This document shows, piece by piece, positions 7,204-13,814 of a stretch of DNA of 15,029 bases; positions within the stretch are counted from its first letter, which is position 1, and each line of letters starts with the position of its first letter. The notes under the pieces were generated by a model, which saw only the letters and a program-made list of their open reading frames with translations, did no database searches and was not told where the DNA came from. Both the position numbers and the translations under genes were made by a program. This DNA is from an uncultured Acetobacteraceae bacterium (GTDB lineage Bacteria; Pseudomonadota; Alphaproteobacteria; Acetobacterales; Acetobacteraceae): the NCBI GenBank assembly GCA_903839965.1, contig CAIMEK010000297.1, positions 1-15,029 of the forward strand. Reading direction: 5' to 3'.

Positions 7204-8966
7204 GCCACGCTGCCCAGGTAGGCCTCGATCACCGCCGGGTCGTTGCGCACCGCCTCGGGGGCGCCCTCGGCCAGCTTGATGCCGAAATCCATCACCACCA
7301 GCCGGTCGGTGAGCTTCATCACGAAATCCATATCGTGCTCGACCACCAGGATCGTCACGCCCTGCTCGCGCAGGCGGTCCAGCAGCGCGGCCAGTTCGGC
7401 CTTTTCGTTGTGGCGCAGCCCGGCGGCCGGTTCGTCCAGCAGCAGCAGCACCGGGTCGAGGCACAGCGCGCGGGCGATCTCCACCACGCGCTGCTGGCCG
7501 AGCGGCAGGCTGGTCGCCGGCCGGTCGGCATGCTCGGCCAAGCCGACGCGCTCGAGCTGCCGCCCCGCCTCGGCGTAAAGCTGCGCCTCCTCGGCGCGGT
7601 CCAGCCGCAGCACCCCTTCGAGCGAGCTGGCGCGGCCGCGCAGATGCGCCCCGATCGCCACGTTCTCGATCACCGACATGCTCGCCACCAGCCGCACCTG
7701 CTGGAAGGTGCGGGCGATGCCGAGCTGCGCGATCGCCGGCGCCGTCATGCCCACCAGCTTGCGGCCGAGGAACTCGACCGTTCCCGCATTGGGCTGGTCC
7801 ACCCCGGTCAGCAGGTTGAAGGTGGTGCTCTTGCCGGCGCCATTGGGTCCGATCAACCCGACGATCTCGCCGGCGGACAGCGTGAAATCGACGTCATTCA
7901 CCGCGGTCAGGCCGCCGAAGTCGCGCCGCAGCCCGCTGACCGACAGCACCGGTGCCCCCCGCTCCGGCATGCTGCGCACCGGCAGCGCCGGCGTGCCGGG
8001 CCGCACGCGGTGGTGCTGCGGGCGCACGCGGGCCAAATGCGGCCAGATGCCCTCGGGCGAGGCCTGCAGCGCCAGCACCAGGATGACGCCGAACACGATG
8101 CTCTCGAAATTGGCCTGGGTGCCGATGAGCTTCGGCAGCAGGTCCTGCAGCGCGTCGTTCACCACGGTCACCAGGCCGGCGCCGAGCAGCGCGCCCGGCA
8201 CGTGCGCCGCGCCGCCGACCACCGCCATCAGCAGGTATTCGATGCCGGCGTTCAGCCCGAACGGCGTGGGGTTCACCGAGCGCTGCATGTGCGCGTACAG
8301 CCAGCCCGCGAAGGCCGCCAGCACGGCGGCGTAGACAAAGGCCAGCGTGCGCACCCGCGCCGTGTTCACGCCGAAGCTGGCCGCCGCCAGCGCGCCGCCG
8401 CGCAGCGCGCGGATGGCACGCCCGGCGCGGCTGTCCAGCAGGTTGCCGGTGGCCAGCGCCGCCAGCACCACGCCGATCCAGATCACGCTGAAATAGAGCC
8501 GTGAGTCGATCAGCCGCAGCCCGCCGATCGCCAGTGGCGGAATGGCGGAAATGCCGTCGTTGCGCCCGAACAGGTCGAGGTTGGCGAAGGTGTAGTACAG
8601 GCTCACCGACCAGGCGATGGTGCCCACCGCCAGGTAGTGCCCGGACAGCCGCAGCGTCACCGCGCCGATCAAGAGCGCCGCCACCGCGGCGACCGCGAGC
8701 GACGCCGGCAGGGTGAGCCAGGGTGAAACCCCCCACTGCACGGTCAGGATGGCGGTGGTGTAGGCGCCGAAGCCGACGAAGCAGGCCTGGCCGAACGAGG
8801 TGATGCCGCCCACGCCGGTCAGCACCACCAGCCCGATGGCGACCACGGCGGAAATGCCGACATAGTTGCCCAGCGTCACCCAGAACGGCGGCAGCCCCGG
8901 CAGCCATGGTACCACGAAGCACAGCGCCAGCGCCGGCAGCGGCCACAGGAAGCGCCAGCGCATCAT
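7200..8966 (-). CDS. Fused permease-ATPase of branched-chain-type ABC importer (LivM-LivG)
   Basis: A 588-residue fusion. Residues 1-312 are a LivM-type permease with about eight to ten hydrophobic segments and the family block G-V-G-G-I-T-S-F-G-Q at 51-60. Residues 313-338 are a basic, proline-rich linker. Residues 339-588 are a LivG-type ATPase with Walker A G-P-N-G-A-G-K-S-T (373-381), an ABC signature degenerated to L-P-L-G-Q (487-491), Walker B L-L-L-L-D-E-P (507-513) and the switch His544. LivM-LivG fusions are known in proteobacterial aromatic-compound importers. The first of two adjacent ATG codons (8966, 8963) is used, with AGGTGG upstream. The start codon lies in the arm of a 10-bp inverted repeat and overlaps the stop of a six-codon mini-ORF. 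The gene ends with a four-base overlap into the livF-type gene. Confidence 0.92.
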   Translation of the reverse strand: MMRWRFLWPLPALALCFVVPWLPGLPPFWVTLGNYVGISAVVAIGLVVLTGVGGITSFGQACFVGFGAYTTAILTVQWGVSPWLTLPASLAVAAVAALLIGAVTLRLSGHYLAVGTIAWSVSLYYTFANLDLFGRNDGISAIPPLAIGGLRLIDSRLYFSVIWIGVVLAALATGNLLDSRAGRAIRALRGGALAAASFGVNTARVRTLAFVYAAVLAAFAGWLYAHMQRSVNPTPFGLNAGIEYLLMAVVGGAAHVPGALLGAGLVTVVNDALQDLLPKLIGTQANFESIVFGVILVLALQASPEGIWPHLARVRPQHHRVRPGTPALPVRSMPERGAPVLSVSGLRRDFGGLTAVNDVDFTLSAGEIVGLIGPNGAGKSTTFNLLTGVDQPNAGTVEFLGRKLVGMTAPAIAQLGIARTFQQVRLVASMSVIENVAIGAHLRGRASSLEGVLRLDRAEEAQLYAEAGRQLERVGLAEHADRPATSLPLGQQRVVEIARALCLDPVLLLLDEPAAGLRHNEKAELAALLDRLREQGVTILVVEHDMDFVMKLTDRLVVMDFGIKLAEGAPEAVRNDPAVIEAYLGSVA

Positions 8967-9018
8967 ACCGGCCCACCTGTCATTTGACTCCTCGGCAACG
9001 GAAGCTGTGCCGGTATGA
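8963..9018 (-). promoter_or_regulatory. Start-codon-sequestering stem with six-codon leader ORF
   Basis: TCATACCGGC (8963-8972) and GCCGGTATGA (9009-9018) are a perfect 10-bp inverted repeat with a 36-base loop. In the minus-strand mRNA the 3' arm contains the AUG of the permease-ATPase fusion. The loop carries GAGGAG, then four bases later AUG (8983-8981) opening Met-Thr-Gly-Gly-Pro-Val and a UGA (8965-8963) that overlaps both candidate start codons. Translating the mini-ORF would disrupt the stem and deliver ribosomes onto the start, a plausible coupling or attenuation device. The stem and mini-ORF are read directly from sequence; the function is inference. Confidence 0.4.
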
Positions 9019-9114
9019 GTCTTTGTCTTGCGCGCGGCCGCTCCACCAGCCCGGCGCGCGGGCTTCCGCGTCGCCCGGCGCGCGGACTCCGATGAGCGAA
9101 GAGGCGCATCGGTA
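8967..9114 (-). other. 148-base gap within the transporter operon
   Basis: This is the longest gap inside the otherwise tight operon, between the livH-type stop and the permease-ATPase fusion. Besides the stem and mini-ORF at 8963-9018 it has two exact 12-base direct copies of CCCGGCGCGCGG (9050-9061 and 9074-9085), 24 bases apart. No Rho-independent terminator or convincing promoter is seen, so read-through transcription remains the simplest model. Confidence 0.5.
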
Positions 9115-10149
9115 TCATTCGTCCTCCGCGTCGCCGCCGCGCAGGCTGCGCAACAGCAGCACCGGGATGATCGCGGTGAACACGATGACTTCCTTGAATG
9201 CGCTGGCCCAGAACGAGGAGAAGCTTTCCAGCACGCCGACGCCCAGCGCCGCCAGTGCCGCGGCGGGATAGCTGGCCAGCCCGCCGATGATGGCGGCGGT
9301 GAAGCCCTTCAGCCCGATGAGGAATCCGGTATCGTAGTAGATCGTGGTCAGCGGCACGATGAGCACCCCGGAGAGCGCGCCGATCACTCCGGCCAGCGCG
9401 AAGGCGATCTCGCCGGACTGCGCCGTGCCGATGCCGACCAGCCGCGCCCCCAGCCGGTTCACCGCGGTCGCGCGCAGCGCCTTGCCGTACAGCGTGTAGC
9501 CGAAGAAGCCGTATAGGCCGCCGATCAGGGCGAGCGTCAGCCCGACGATCCACAGCGACTGGCCGGGCACCGTCAGCGGCCCGACCGACAGCATGGCATC
9601 GGAGAAGCCGGTGGCGCGCGAGCCTTCCGGGCCGAAGAACACCAGCCCCAACCCCACCAGGGCGAGGTGCACGCCCACCGCAGCGATCAGCAGCACCAGC
9701 ACGGAGGCCTGGGCGAGCGGGCGGAACGCCACCTGGTAGAGGCAGGGCGCCATCGGCGTCACGATGAGCAGCGCCAGCAGCGCCTCCACCAGCACGCCGG
9801 GGTGCAACGGCGCCAGCCGGTAGGTGAGCAGCAGCACCGCCAGCGGCAGCAGCAGCGTGGTCGCCACCAGGCGCACGACGCCCCGCGGGCGCAGCGTGAG
9901 CCGTGCGGACCATAGCGAGGAAAGGCAGGCGGCCACGCCGAGCGCGCACAGCAGCCACACGCTGCCCGGCACCTGGCCGGCATCCAGCGCCGCGTAGGTC
10001 AGCGCGCCAAAGGCGACGAACTCGCCCTGCGGAATGAACACCACGCGCGTAACCGCGAACACCAGCACCAGCGACAATGCCAGCAAGGCATAGATGGCGC
10101 CGTTGACGACGCCATCCTGCACCAGGATCAGCAGGATCGTCGGGTCCAT
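9115..10149 (-). CDS. livH: LivH-type ABC transporter permease
   Basis: A 344-residue integral membrane permease of the LivH family. The N-terminal family block is V-N-G-A-I-Y-A-L-L-A-L-S-L-V-L-V (15-30), followed by F-I-P-Q-G-E-F where most LivH proteins have N-F-A-H-G-E-F. Near the C-terminus G-L-K-G-F-T-A-A-I-I-G-G-L-A-S-Y matches the conserved coupling and channel region. It is roughly 40-50 residues longer than typical LivH (near 290-310); the extra length seems to be a hydrophobic segment with an arginine-rich turn at about residues 75-115. The ATG at 10149 is used; the GTG immediately before it (10152) would add one residue. It should form the membrane channel with the permease half of the downstream fusion. 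It starts 73 bases after the binding-protein gene, across a strongly structured spacer. Confidence 0.9.
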   Translation of the reverse strand: MDPTILLILVQDGVVNGAIYALLALSLVLVFAVTRVVFIPQGEFVAFGALTYAALDAGQVPGSVWLLCALGVAACLSSLWSARLTLRPRGVVRLVATTLLLPLAVLLLTYRLAPLHPGVLVEALLALLIVTPMAPCLYQVAFRPLAQASVLVLLIAAVGVHLALVGLGLVFFGPEGSRATGFSDAMLSVGPLTVPGQSLWIVGLTLALIGGLYGFFGYTLYGKALRATAVNRLGARLVGIGTAQSGEIAFALAGVIGALSGVLIVPLTTIYYDTGFLIGLKGFTAAIIGGLASYPAAALAALGVGVLESFSSFWASAFKEVIVFTAIIPVLLLRSLRGGDAEDE

Positions 10150-10159
10150 CACCTTGGCG

Positions 10160-10216
10160 CCGGACCCTTCGTCAATCTGGCAGGAGCAGGGATCCGAAGA
10201 CCCCTGCCGGGTCCGG
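10160..10216 (-). promoter_or_regulatory. Layered RNA stem with cUUCGg tetraloop between livK and livH
   Basis: In the minus-strand mRNA GCAGGGGUC (10207-10199) pairs with GAUCCCUGC (10194-10186) over nine pairs (one G-U) around a UUCG loop closed by C-G, the exceptionally stable tetraloop. Outside it, CCGGACCC (10216-10209) pairs perfectly with GGGUCCGG (10167-10160). The outer 3' arm includes GGG of the only reasonable Shine-Dalgarno for livH. No U-tract follows. Such stems commonly protect a binding-protein message from 3' decay and lower permease expression, giving excess binding protein. The fold is visible; the role is inference. Confidence 0.55.
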
Positions 10217-10222
10217 ACTGTC

Positions 10223-11383
10223 TCAGGGCAGCAGCTTCCAGGCGCCGTCCTTGATGGTCACCATCACCCGCGCGCGCTCGTCGAAGCCTTGATGGTCCTG
10301 TGCCGAAGTGGTGGCGATGCCGTGGCACAGCACCAGGCCCTTTGCCTGCTCCATGGCGTCGCGCAGGCCGGCGCGGAATTCCGCGGTGCCCGGCTTGCCC
10401 TTGGTCAGCGCGGCCGGAATGGCGGCCTCGATCATGCGGAAGGCGTCGTAGGCGTGCGCCCCGAAAGAGGTCGCCGAACCGGCGCCGTTGGCCACTTCGT
10501 AGCGCTTGATGTAGTCGAGCGCGACTGCCTTGACCGGGTTCGAATCCGGCAACTGGTCGGCCACCACGATCGGGCCGACCGGCAGGAAGGTGCCTTCCAG
10601 GTCCTTGCCGCCGACGCGCAGGAAGTCGGCGTTGGCGGCGCCGTGGGTCTGATAGTAGAGCCCGGCGTAGCCGCGCTCCTTCAGGGTTTTCTGCGGCAGC
10701 GCCGCCGGCGTGCCGGCGCCCGCGACCAGCACGGCATCCGGCTTGGCCGCCATGATCTTCAACACCTGGCCGGTGACGGTGGTATCGGGGCGGGCATAGC
10801 GTTCCACGTCCACGATGCGGATGCCGCGGTCCTTGGTGGCGCGTTCCATTTCGGTCAGCCAGCCGTCGCCGTAGCCGTCGTTGAAGCCGATGAACGCCAC
10901 CGTCTTGACGCCCTTGCTCGCCATATGCGTGGCGATCGCATCGGCCATCAGGCTGTCGTTCTGCGGCGACTTGAAGATCCAGCGCTTCTCCGGCGTCATC
11001 GGCACGACCAGCGAGGCCGTGGCGGCCATCACCACTTCCGGCACGCCCTTCTCGGCCGCCACCGTGCTCATCGCCGCCGAGGCCGGCGTCGCGGACGAGC
11101 CGATCACCGCATCCACTTTGTTCTCGTCGATCAGCTTGCGGATGTTGGCGACACCCTTGGTGGCGTCGGTGGCGTCGTCGAGCACGAAATATTCCACGTC
11201 CTGCCCGGCGATCTGCCTGGGCAGGATGTTCACAGTGTTGCGCTGTGGAATTCCCAGCGAGGCGGCCGGACCGGTTGCCGACATGCTCATGCCGATGCGG
11301 ATGGTGTCCGCCGACGCCGCCGATACCGAAAGAACCGCGCCCGTCACGATAGCGAGCAGCGCGGGCACACCAGATCTGGCCAT
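10223..11383 (-). CDS. LivK-type periplasmic substrate-binding protein
   Basis: A 386-residue periplasmic binding protein of the Peripla_BP_6 (branched-chain/aromatic) type. Residues 1-25 form a signal peptide cleaved after A-S-A, giving mature D-T-I-R-I-G-M-S-M-S-A-T-G-P. Landmarks include V-I-G-S-S-A-T-P-A-S in lobe 1, the hinge-side F-I-G-F-N-D-G-Y-G-D-G-W, and A-L-P-Q-K-T-L-K-E-R-G-Y with Y-Q-T-H-G in lobe 2. It has the look of binding proteins from aromatic-acid importers rather than classical leucine-binding LivK; this is a recognition-based impression. The ATG at 11383 is chosen because GGAGG ends five bases upstream and the signal peptide starts correctly; in-frame ATG 11395 overlaps that site. 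It is first in the operon and its co-transcribed ipdC suggests an aromatic ligand. Confidence 0.9.
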   Translation of the reverse strand: MARSGVPALLAIVTGAVLSVSAASADTIRIGMSMSATGPAASLGIPQRNTVNILPRQIAGQDVEYFVLDDATDATKGVANIRKLIDENKVDAVIGSSATPASAAMSTVAAEKGVPEVVMAATASLVVPMTPEKRWIFKSPQNDSLMADAIATHMASKGVKTVAFIGFNDGYGDGWLTEMERATKDRGIRIVDVERYARPDTTVTGQVLKIMAAKPDAVLVAGAGTPAALPQKTLKERGYAGLYYQTHGAANADFLRVGGKDLEGTFLPVGPIVVADQLPDSNPVKAVALDYIKRYEVANGAGSATSFGAHAYDAFRMIEAAIPAALTKGKPGTAEFRAGLRDAMEQAKGLVLCHGIATTSAQDHQGFDERARVMVTIKDGAWKLLP

Positions 11384-11464
11384 ACCGTCCTCCATCGTGA
11401 TGCGGAATGCGACCGCAACCACCTCACGCCGGGGACTTTCCCTGGGCGGCAGCGTGGCGGACGA

Positions 11465-11492
11465 TGTGTAGTCCGGCACGATTGCGTGTCAA
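11465..11492 (-). promoter_or_regulatory. Predicted sigma-70-type promoter of the transporter-decarboxylase operon
   Basis: On the minus strand a perfect TTGACA (11492-11487) is followed after 16 bases by TACACA (11470-11465), a moderate -10. This predicts transcription starting near 11458 and a leader of about 75 bases before the binding-protein ATG at 11383. CACG-ATTG-CGTG (11477-11488) is an inverted repeat lying between the two boxes and GGAC-N8-GTCC (11459-11474) straddles the -10; both are plausible repressor sites. Confidence 0.5.
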
Positions 11493-11496
11493 TACT

Positions 11497-11513
11497 TTGC
11501 CAGTGACGTTGCC
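11497..11513. promoter_or_regulatory. Direct repeat TTGCC-N7-TTGCC in the divergent control region
   Basis: TTGCC occurs at 11497-11501 and 11509-11513, spaced 12 bases start to start (about one helical turn). It lies just upstream of the operon's -35 box and just ahead of the divergent gene's AAGGGA ribosome-binding site. It could be an activator or repressor half-site pair serving both directions. No regulator gene is in the window to support a specific family. Confidence 0.25.
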
Positions 11514-11525
11514 AAGGGACCAGCC

Positions 11526-13172
11526 ATGCCACGCCTGACCACCGCCCAGGCTACCGTCGATGCCCTGCTGCGGCACGACCTCCATACCCTGTTCGCCCTG
11601 CCCGGCGTGCACAACGACCACCTGTTCGACGCCGTGCACGCCAGCGGCGGGCGGATGCGCGTGCTGCACCCGCGCCACGAGCAGACCTCCGCCTACATGG
11701 CGCTGGGCGCCGCCCTGGCCACCGGACGCGCGCAGGCCTACGCAGCGGTGCCCGGCCCCGGCATCCTGAACACCACGGCGGCGTTGCTGACCGCCGCGGG
11801 CACCTGTGCGCCGGTGCTGGCGATCGCCGGCCAGGTGCCGGCGGACGCGATCGACCGTGGCTGGGGCCACCTGCACGAACTGCACGACCAGCTCGGCCTG
11901 CTCCGGCACATAGTGAAATGGGGCGCCCGCATCGCCTCCGCCGCTGCCGCGCCCGCGCTGGTCGCCGAGGCGGTGCGCGCGGCGTTGAGCGGCCGCCCCG
12001 GGCCGGTGGCGCTGGAATGCGCCATCGACACCTGGGGCCGGCACGGCCAGGCCACGCCCGTCGACCCGCTGGCTCTGCAGCGCCCCGAAGTGGACCCCGA
12101 CGCCGTCGCCGAGGCGGCCCGGCTGCTGGGTGCCGCCGAGCGGCCCATCATTATCGCCGGCGGCGGCGCGCTGGCGGCCGGGCCGGAACTGCTAGCGGTG
12201 GCGGAACTGCTGCAGGCCCCGGTGGTGACCTACCGGCGCGGCCGCGGCGTGGTGCCGACCACGCACCCGCTGGCCGCCTCCCTGCCGGTCGGCCAGCGCC
12301 TGTGGAAAGACGCCGACGCCGTGCTCGGTGTAGGCACGCGGCTGCACTTTGCCCAGGCGGTCTGGGGCACCGACCCGGACATCAAGGTGGTGCGCATCGA
12401 CATCGATGCCGAGGCCATTCCTCGCTTCCGCCGCCCCGACGCCGCCATACTGGCCGACGCCGCCGACGGGTTGCGCGCGCTGCTGGCCGCGCTGCCCGCG
12501 CACAACCGCAAGCGCGCGCCCCGCGAGGACCTCGCCGCCGCGCAGGCCGCCTTCGCCGAACGGCTGGCCCGCCAGGAGCCGCAGATGGGCTTCCTGCGCG
12601 CGCTGCGTGCGGCACTGCCGGAGGACGGGGTGGTGGTGGAGGACGTCACCCAGGTGAGCTTCGTCGGTCGGCTGGCGTTTCCGGTGGCCGCACCCCGGCG
12701 CTACATTTCGCCGGGCTACCAGGACAACCTGGGCTGGGCCTACGGCGCCGCGCTGGGCGTGCAGGCAGCGTTGCCCGACCGCGCCGTGGTGGCGCTCTGC
12801 GGCGACGGCGGATTCATGTACCAGGCGCAGGAACTGGCCACTGCCATGCGCCACGCGCTGCCGGTGGTGGCGGTGGTGTTCGACGACGACGCCTTCGGCA
12901 ACGTGCGCCGCATCCAGGCCGAGCAGTTCGGCAACCGGCTGATCGCCTGCGACCTCGCCAACCCCGACTTCTGTGCCTTCGCCCGCAGCTTCGGGGCCAA
13001 TGCCTTCCACGCCACCGACCCGGCCGGCCTGCAGTCCGCGCTCGCCGAGGCGCTGGCGGCGCGCGCGCCGGCGCTGGTGCACGTCAAGGTGGGCGAGATG
13101 CCGAGCCCGTGGGACATGCTGGCGCCGCGCCGCATGCGCGGCCACGACCACTGGCGGCCGTCGCTGCCATAA
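11526..13172 (+). CDS. Thiamine-diphosphate-dependent enzyme, acetolactate-synthase type
   Basis: A 548-residue ThDP enzyme with the three standard domains. The catalytic Glu52 sits in R-H-E-Q-T-S-A-Y-M-A-L-G, with A-L-P-G-V-H-N at 24-30 and the P-G-P-G loop at 76-79. The central domain has the I-I-A-G-G-G-A-L segment near 209-216. The C-terminal domain has G-D-G (426-428) followed by F-D-D-D-A-F-G-N-V-R-R, where relatives mostly read N-D-N-A-Y-G; two of the three positions are Asp instead of Asn. Length fits catabolic or orphan acetolactate-synthase-like enzymes rather than biosynthetic IlvB. No small regulatory subunit or ilvC follows, so a role in leucine or valine synthesis is unlikely. 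The reaction cannot be named from sequence. The ATG at 11526 has AAGGGA upstream. It is divergent from the transporter operon, sharing its control region. Confidence 0.88.
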   Translation: MPRLTTAQATVDALLRHDLHTLFALPGVHNDHLFDAVHASGGRMRVLHPRHEQTSAYMALGAALATGRAQAYAAVPGPGILNTTAALLTAAGTCAPVLAIAGQVPADAIDRGWGHLHELHDQLGLLRHIVKWGARIASAAAAPALVAEAVRAALSGRPGPVALECAIDTWGRHGQATPVDPLALQRPEVDPDAVAEAARLLGAAERPIIIAGGGALAAGPELLAVAELLQAPVVTYRRGRGVVPTTHPLAASLPVGQRLWKDADAVLGVGTRLHFAQAVWGTDPDIKVVRIDIDAEAIPRFRRPDAAILADAADGLRALLAALPAHNRKRAPREDLAAAQAAFAERLARQEPQMGFLRALRAALPEDGVVVEDVTQVSFVGRLAFPVAAPRRYISPGYQDNLGWAYGAALGVQAALPDRAVVALCGDGGFMYQAQELATAMRHALPVVAVVFDDDAFGNVRRIQAEQFGNRLIACDLANPDFCAFARSFGANAFHATDPAGLQSALAEALAARAPALVHVKVGEMPSPWDMLAPRRMRGHDHWRPSLP

Positions 13173-13183
13173 TATCAACAGCC

Positions 13184-13212
13184 TTGTCGCCGCGACTCCT
13201 CGCCCATAGGAT
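13184..13212 (+). promoter_or_regulatory. Possible promoter of the YdjM-like gene
   Basis: TTGTCG (13184-13189) and TAGGAT (13207-13212) are separated by 17 bases, each matching the sigma-70 consensus at four of six positions. Transcription would begin near 13219, inside the hairpin at 13215-13231. The region lies right after the stop codon of the preceding ThDP enzyme gene. Weak but correctly spaced. Confidence 0.35.
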
Positions 13213-13214
13213 TA

Positions 13215-13231
13215 TCTCCCGCTTGGGGAGA
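13215..13231 (+). promoter_or_regulatory. Hairpin covering the ribosome-binding site of the YdjM-like gene
   Basis: TCTCCC (13215-13220) pairs perfectly with GGGAGA (13226-13231) around GCTTG. The 3' arm includes GGGGAG (13225-13230), the only Shine-Dalgarno-like sequence before the ATG codons at 13242 and 13245. If a transcript begins upstream of 13215 the site would be masked; one starting near 13219 would leave it partly open. Confidence 0.35.
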
Positions 13232-13241
13232 CTCGAACGCC

Positions 13242-13805
13242 ATGATGGCGGGTTCGCATGTCGCGCTCGGCGCCGCCGGCTGGGTTATCGCGGCGCCGCA
13301 TCTTGGCCTGCCCGCCCTGGACCCGCTGGCGCTCGGCCTGGCGGTCGCCGGATCGCTGCTGCCCGATATCGACCATCCGAAATCCTGGGTGGGCCAGCGC
13401 ACGCGGCCGACCTCGACGATCATCGCCGCGCTGCTCGGCCATCGCGGGGCGACGCATTCGCTGCTCGCACTCCTCGGCTGCGGCTGGCTGCTGCTGCACG
13501 GCGCACCGCACGGCTTCGTCGCGCCGGTGCTGGTGGGCTACCTGTCCCACCTGTTCGGCGACCTGCTCACCCCGCGCGGGTTGCGGCTGGCCTGGCCGTG
13601 CAAGGGCACCTGGGCGTTGCCATTGTGCCGGGCCGGCTCGCCCTTCGAGCCGTTGGTGGTGGCCGCCGTGCTGGCCTGGGCCTGCTTTGCGGCGATCGGT
13701 CCGCAATCCCGCCATTCCCTGCTGGAAGCCAGCCGCCTCTGCCGCTGGGCCGGCCCCGACCTGGTCCCCGCGCTCTGCCTGCCAAAACCCCCGACGCCTT
13801 CCTGA
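13242..13805 (+). CDS. YdjM/DUF457-type membrane metal-dependent hydrolase
   Basis: A 187-residue inner-membrane protein of the YdjM (DUF457) family of predicted metal-dependent hydrolases. The conserved metal-ligand set is visible: His6 in the N-terminal helix, D-I-D-H-P at 42-46, H-R-G-A-T-H-S at 67-73 and Y-L-S-H-L-F-G-D-L-L-T-P-R-G at 100-113. Hydrophobic stretches near 7-40, 75-100 and 136-153 are probable membrane segments. In E. coli ydjM is SOS-induced; I found no LexA-type box here. Two ATG codons (13242, 13245) are possible starts; both leave the motifs intact. The C-terminal tail after residue 155 is less conserved. It is downstream of the ThDP enzyme gene and converges with the next gene, stopping nine bases from its stop. 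Substrate unknown. Confidence 0.85.
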   Translation: MMAGSHVALGAAGWVIAAPHLGLPALDPLALGLAVAGSLLPDIDHPKSWVGQRTRPTSTIIAALLGHRGATHSLLALLGCGWLLLHGAPHGFVAPVLVGYLSHLFGDLLTPRGLRLAWPCKGTWALPLCRAGSPFEPLVVAAVLAWACFAAIGPQSRHSLLEASRLCRWAGPDLVPALCLPKPPTPS

Positions 13806-13814
13806 CGCCGTTGC

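Noticed and set aside
8963..9958. Minus-strand long frame ending in MTGGPV
   Set aside because: As a 331-residue protein it is a shadow of livH; only its last six codons, with their own SD and ATG, are considered as a leader mini-ORF.
13173..13241. LexA box before the YdjM-like gene
   Set aside because: E. coli ydjM is SOS-controlled, but neither an enterobacterial LexA box nor the alphaproteobacterial GTTC/GAAC-N7 repeat is complete here.
13806..13814. Bidirectional terminator between the convergent YdjM-like and RgpF-family genes
   Set aside because: Only nine bases separate the stops and no stem with a T-tract is visible.
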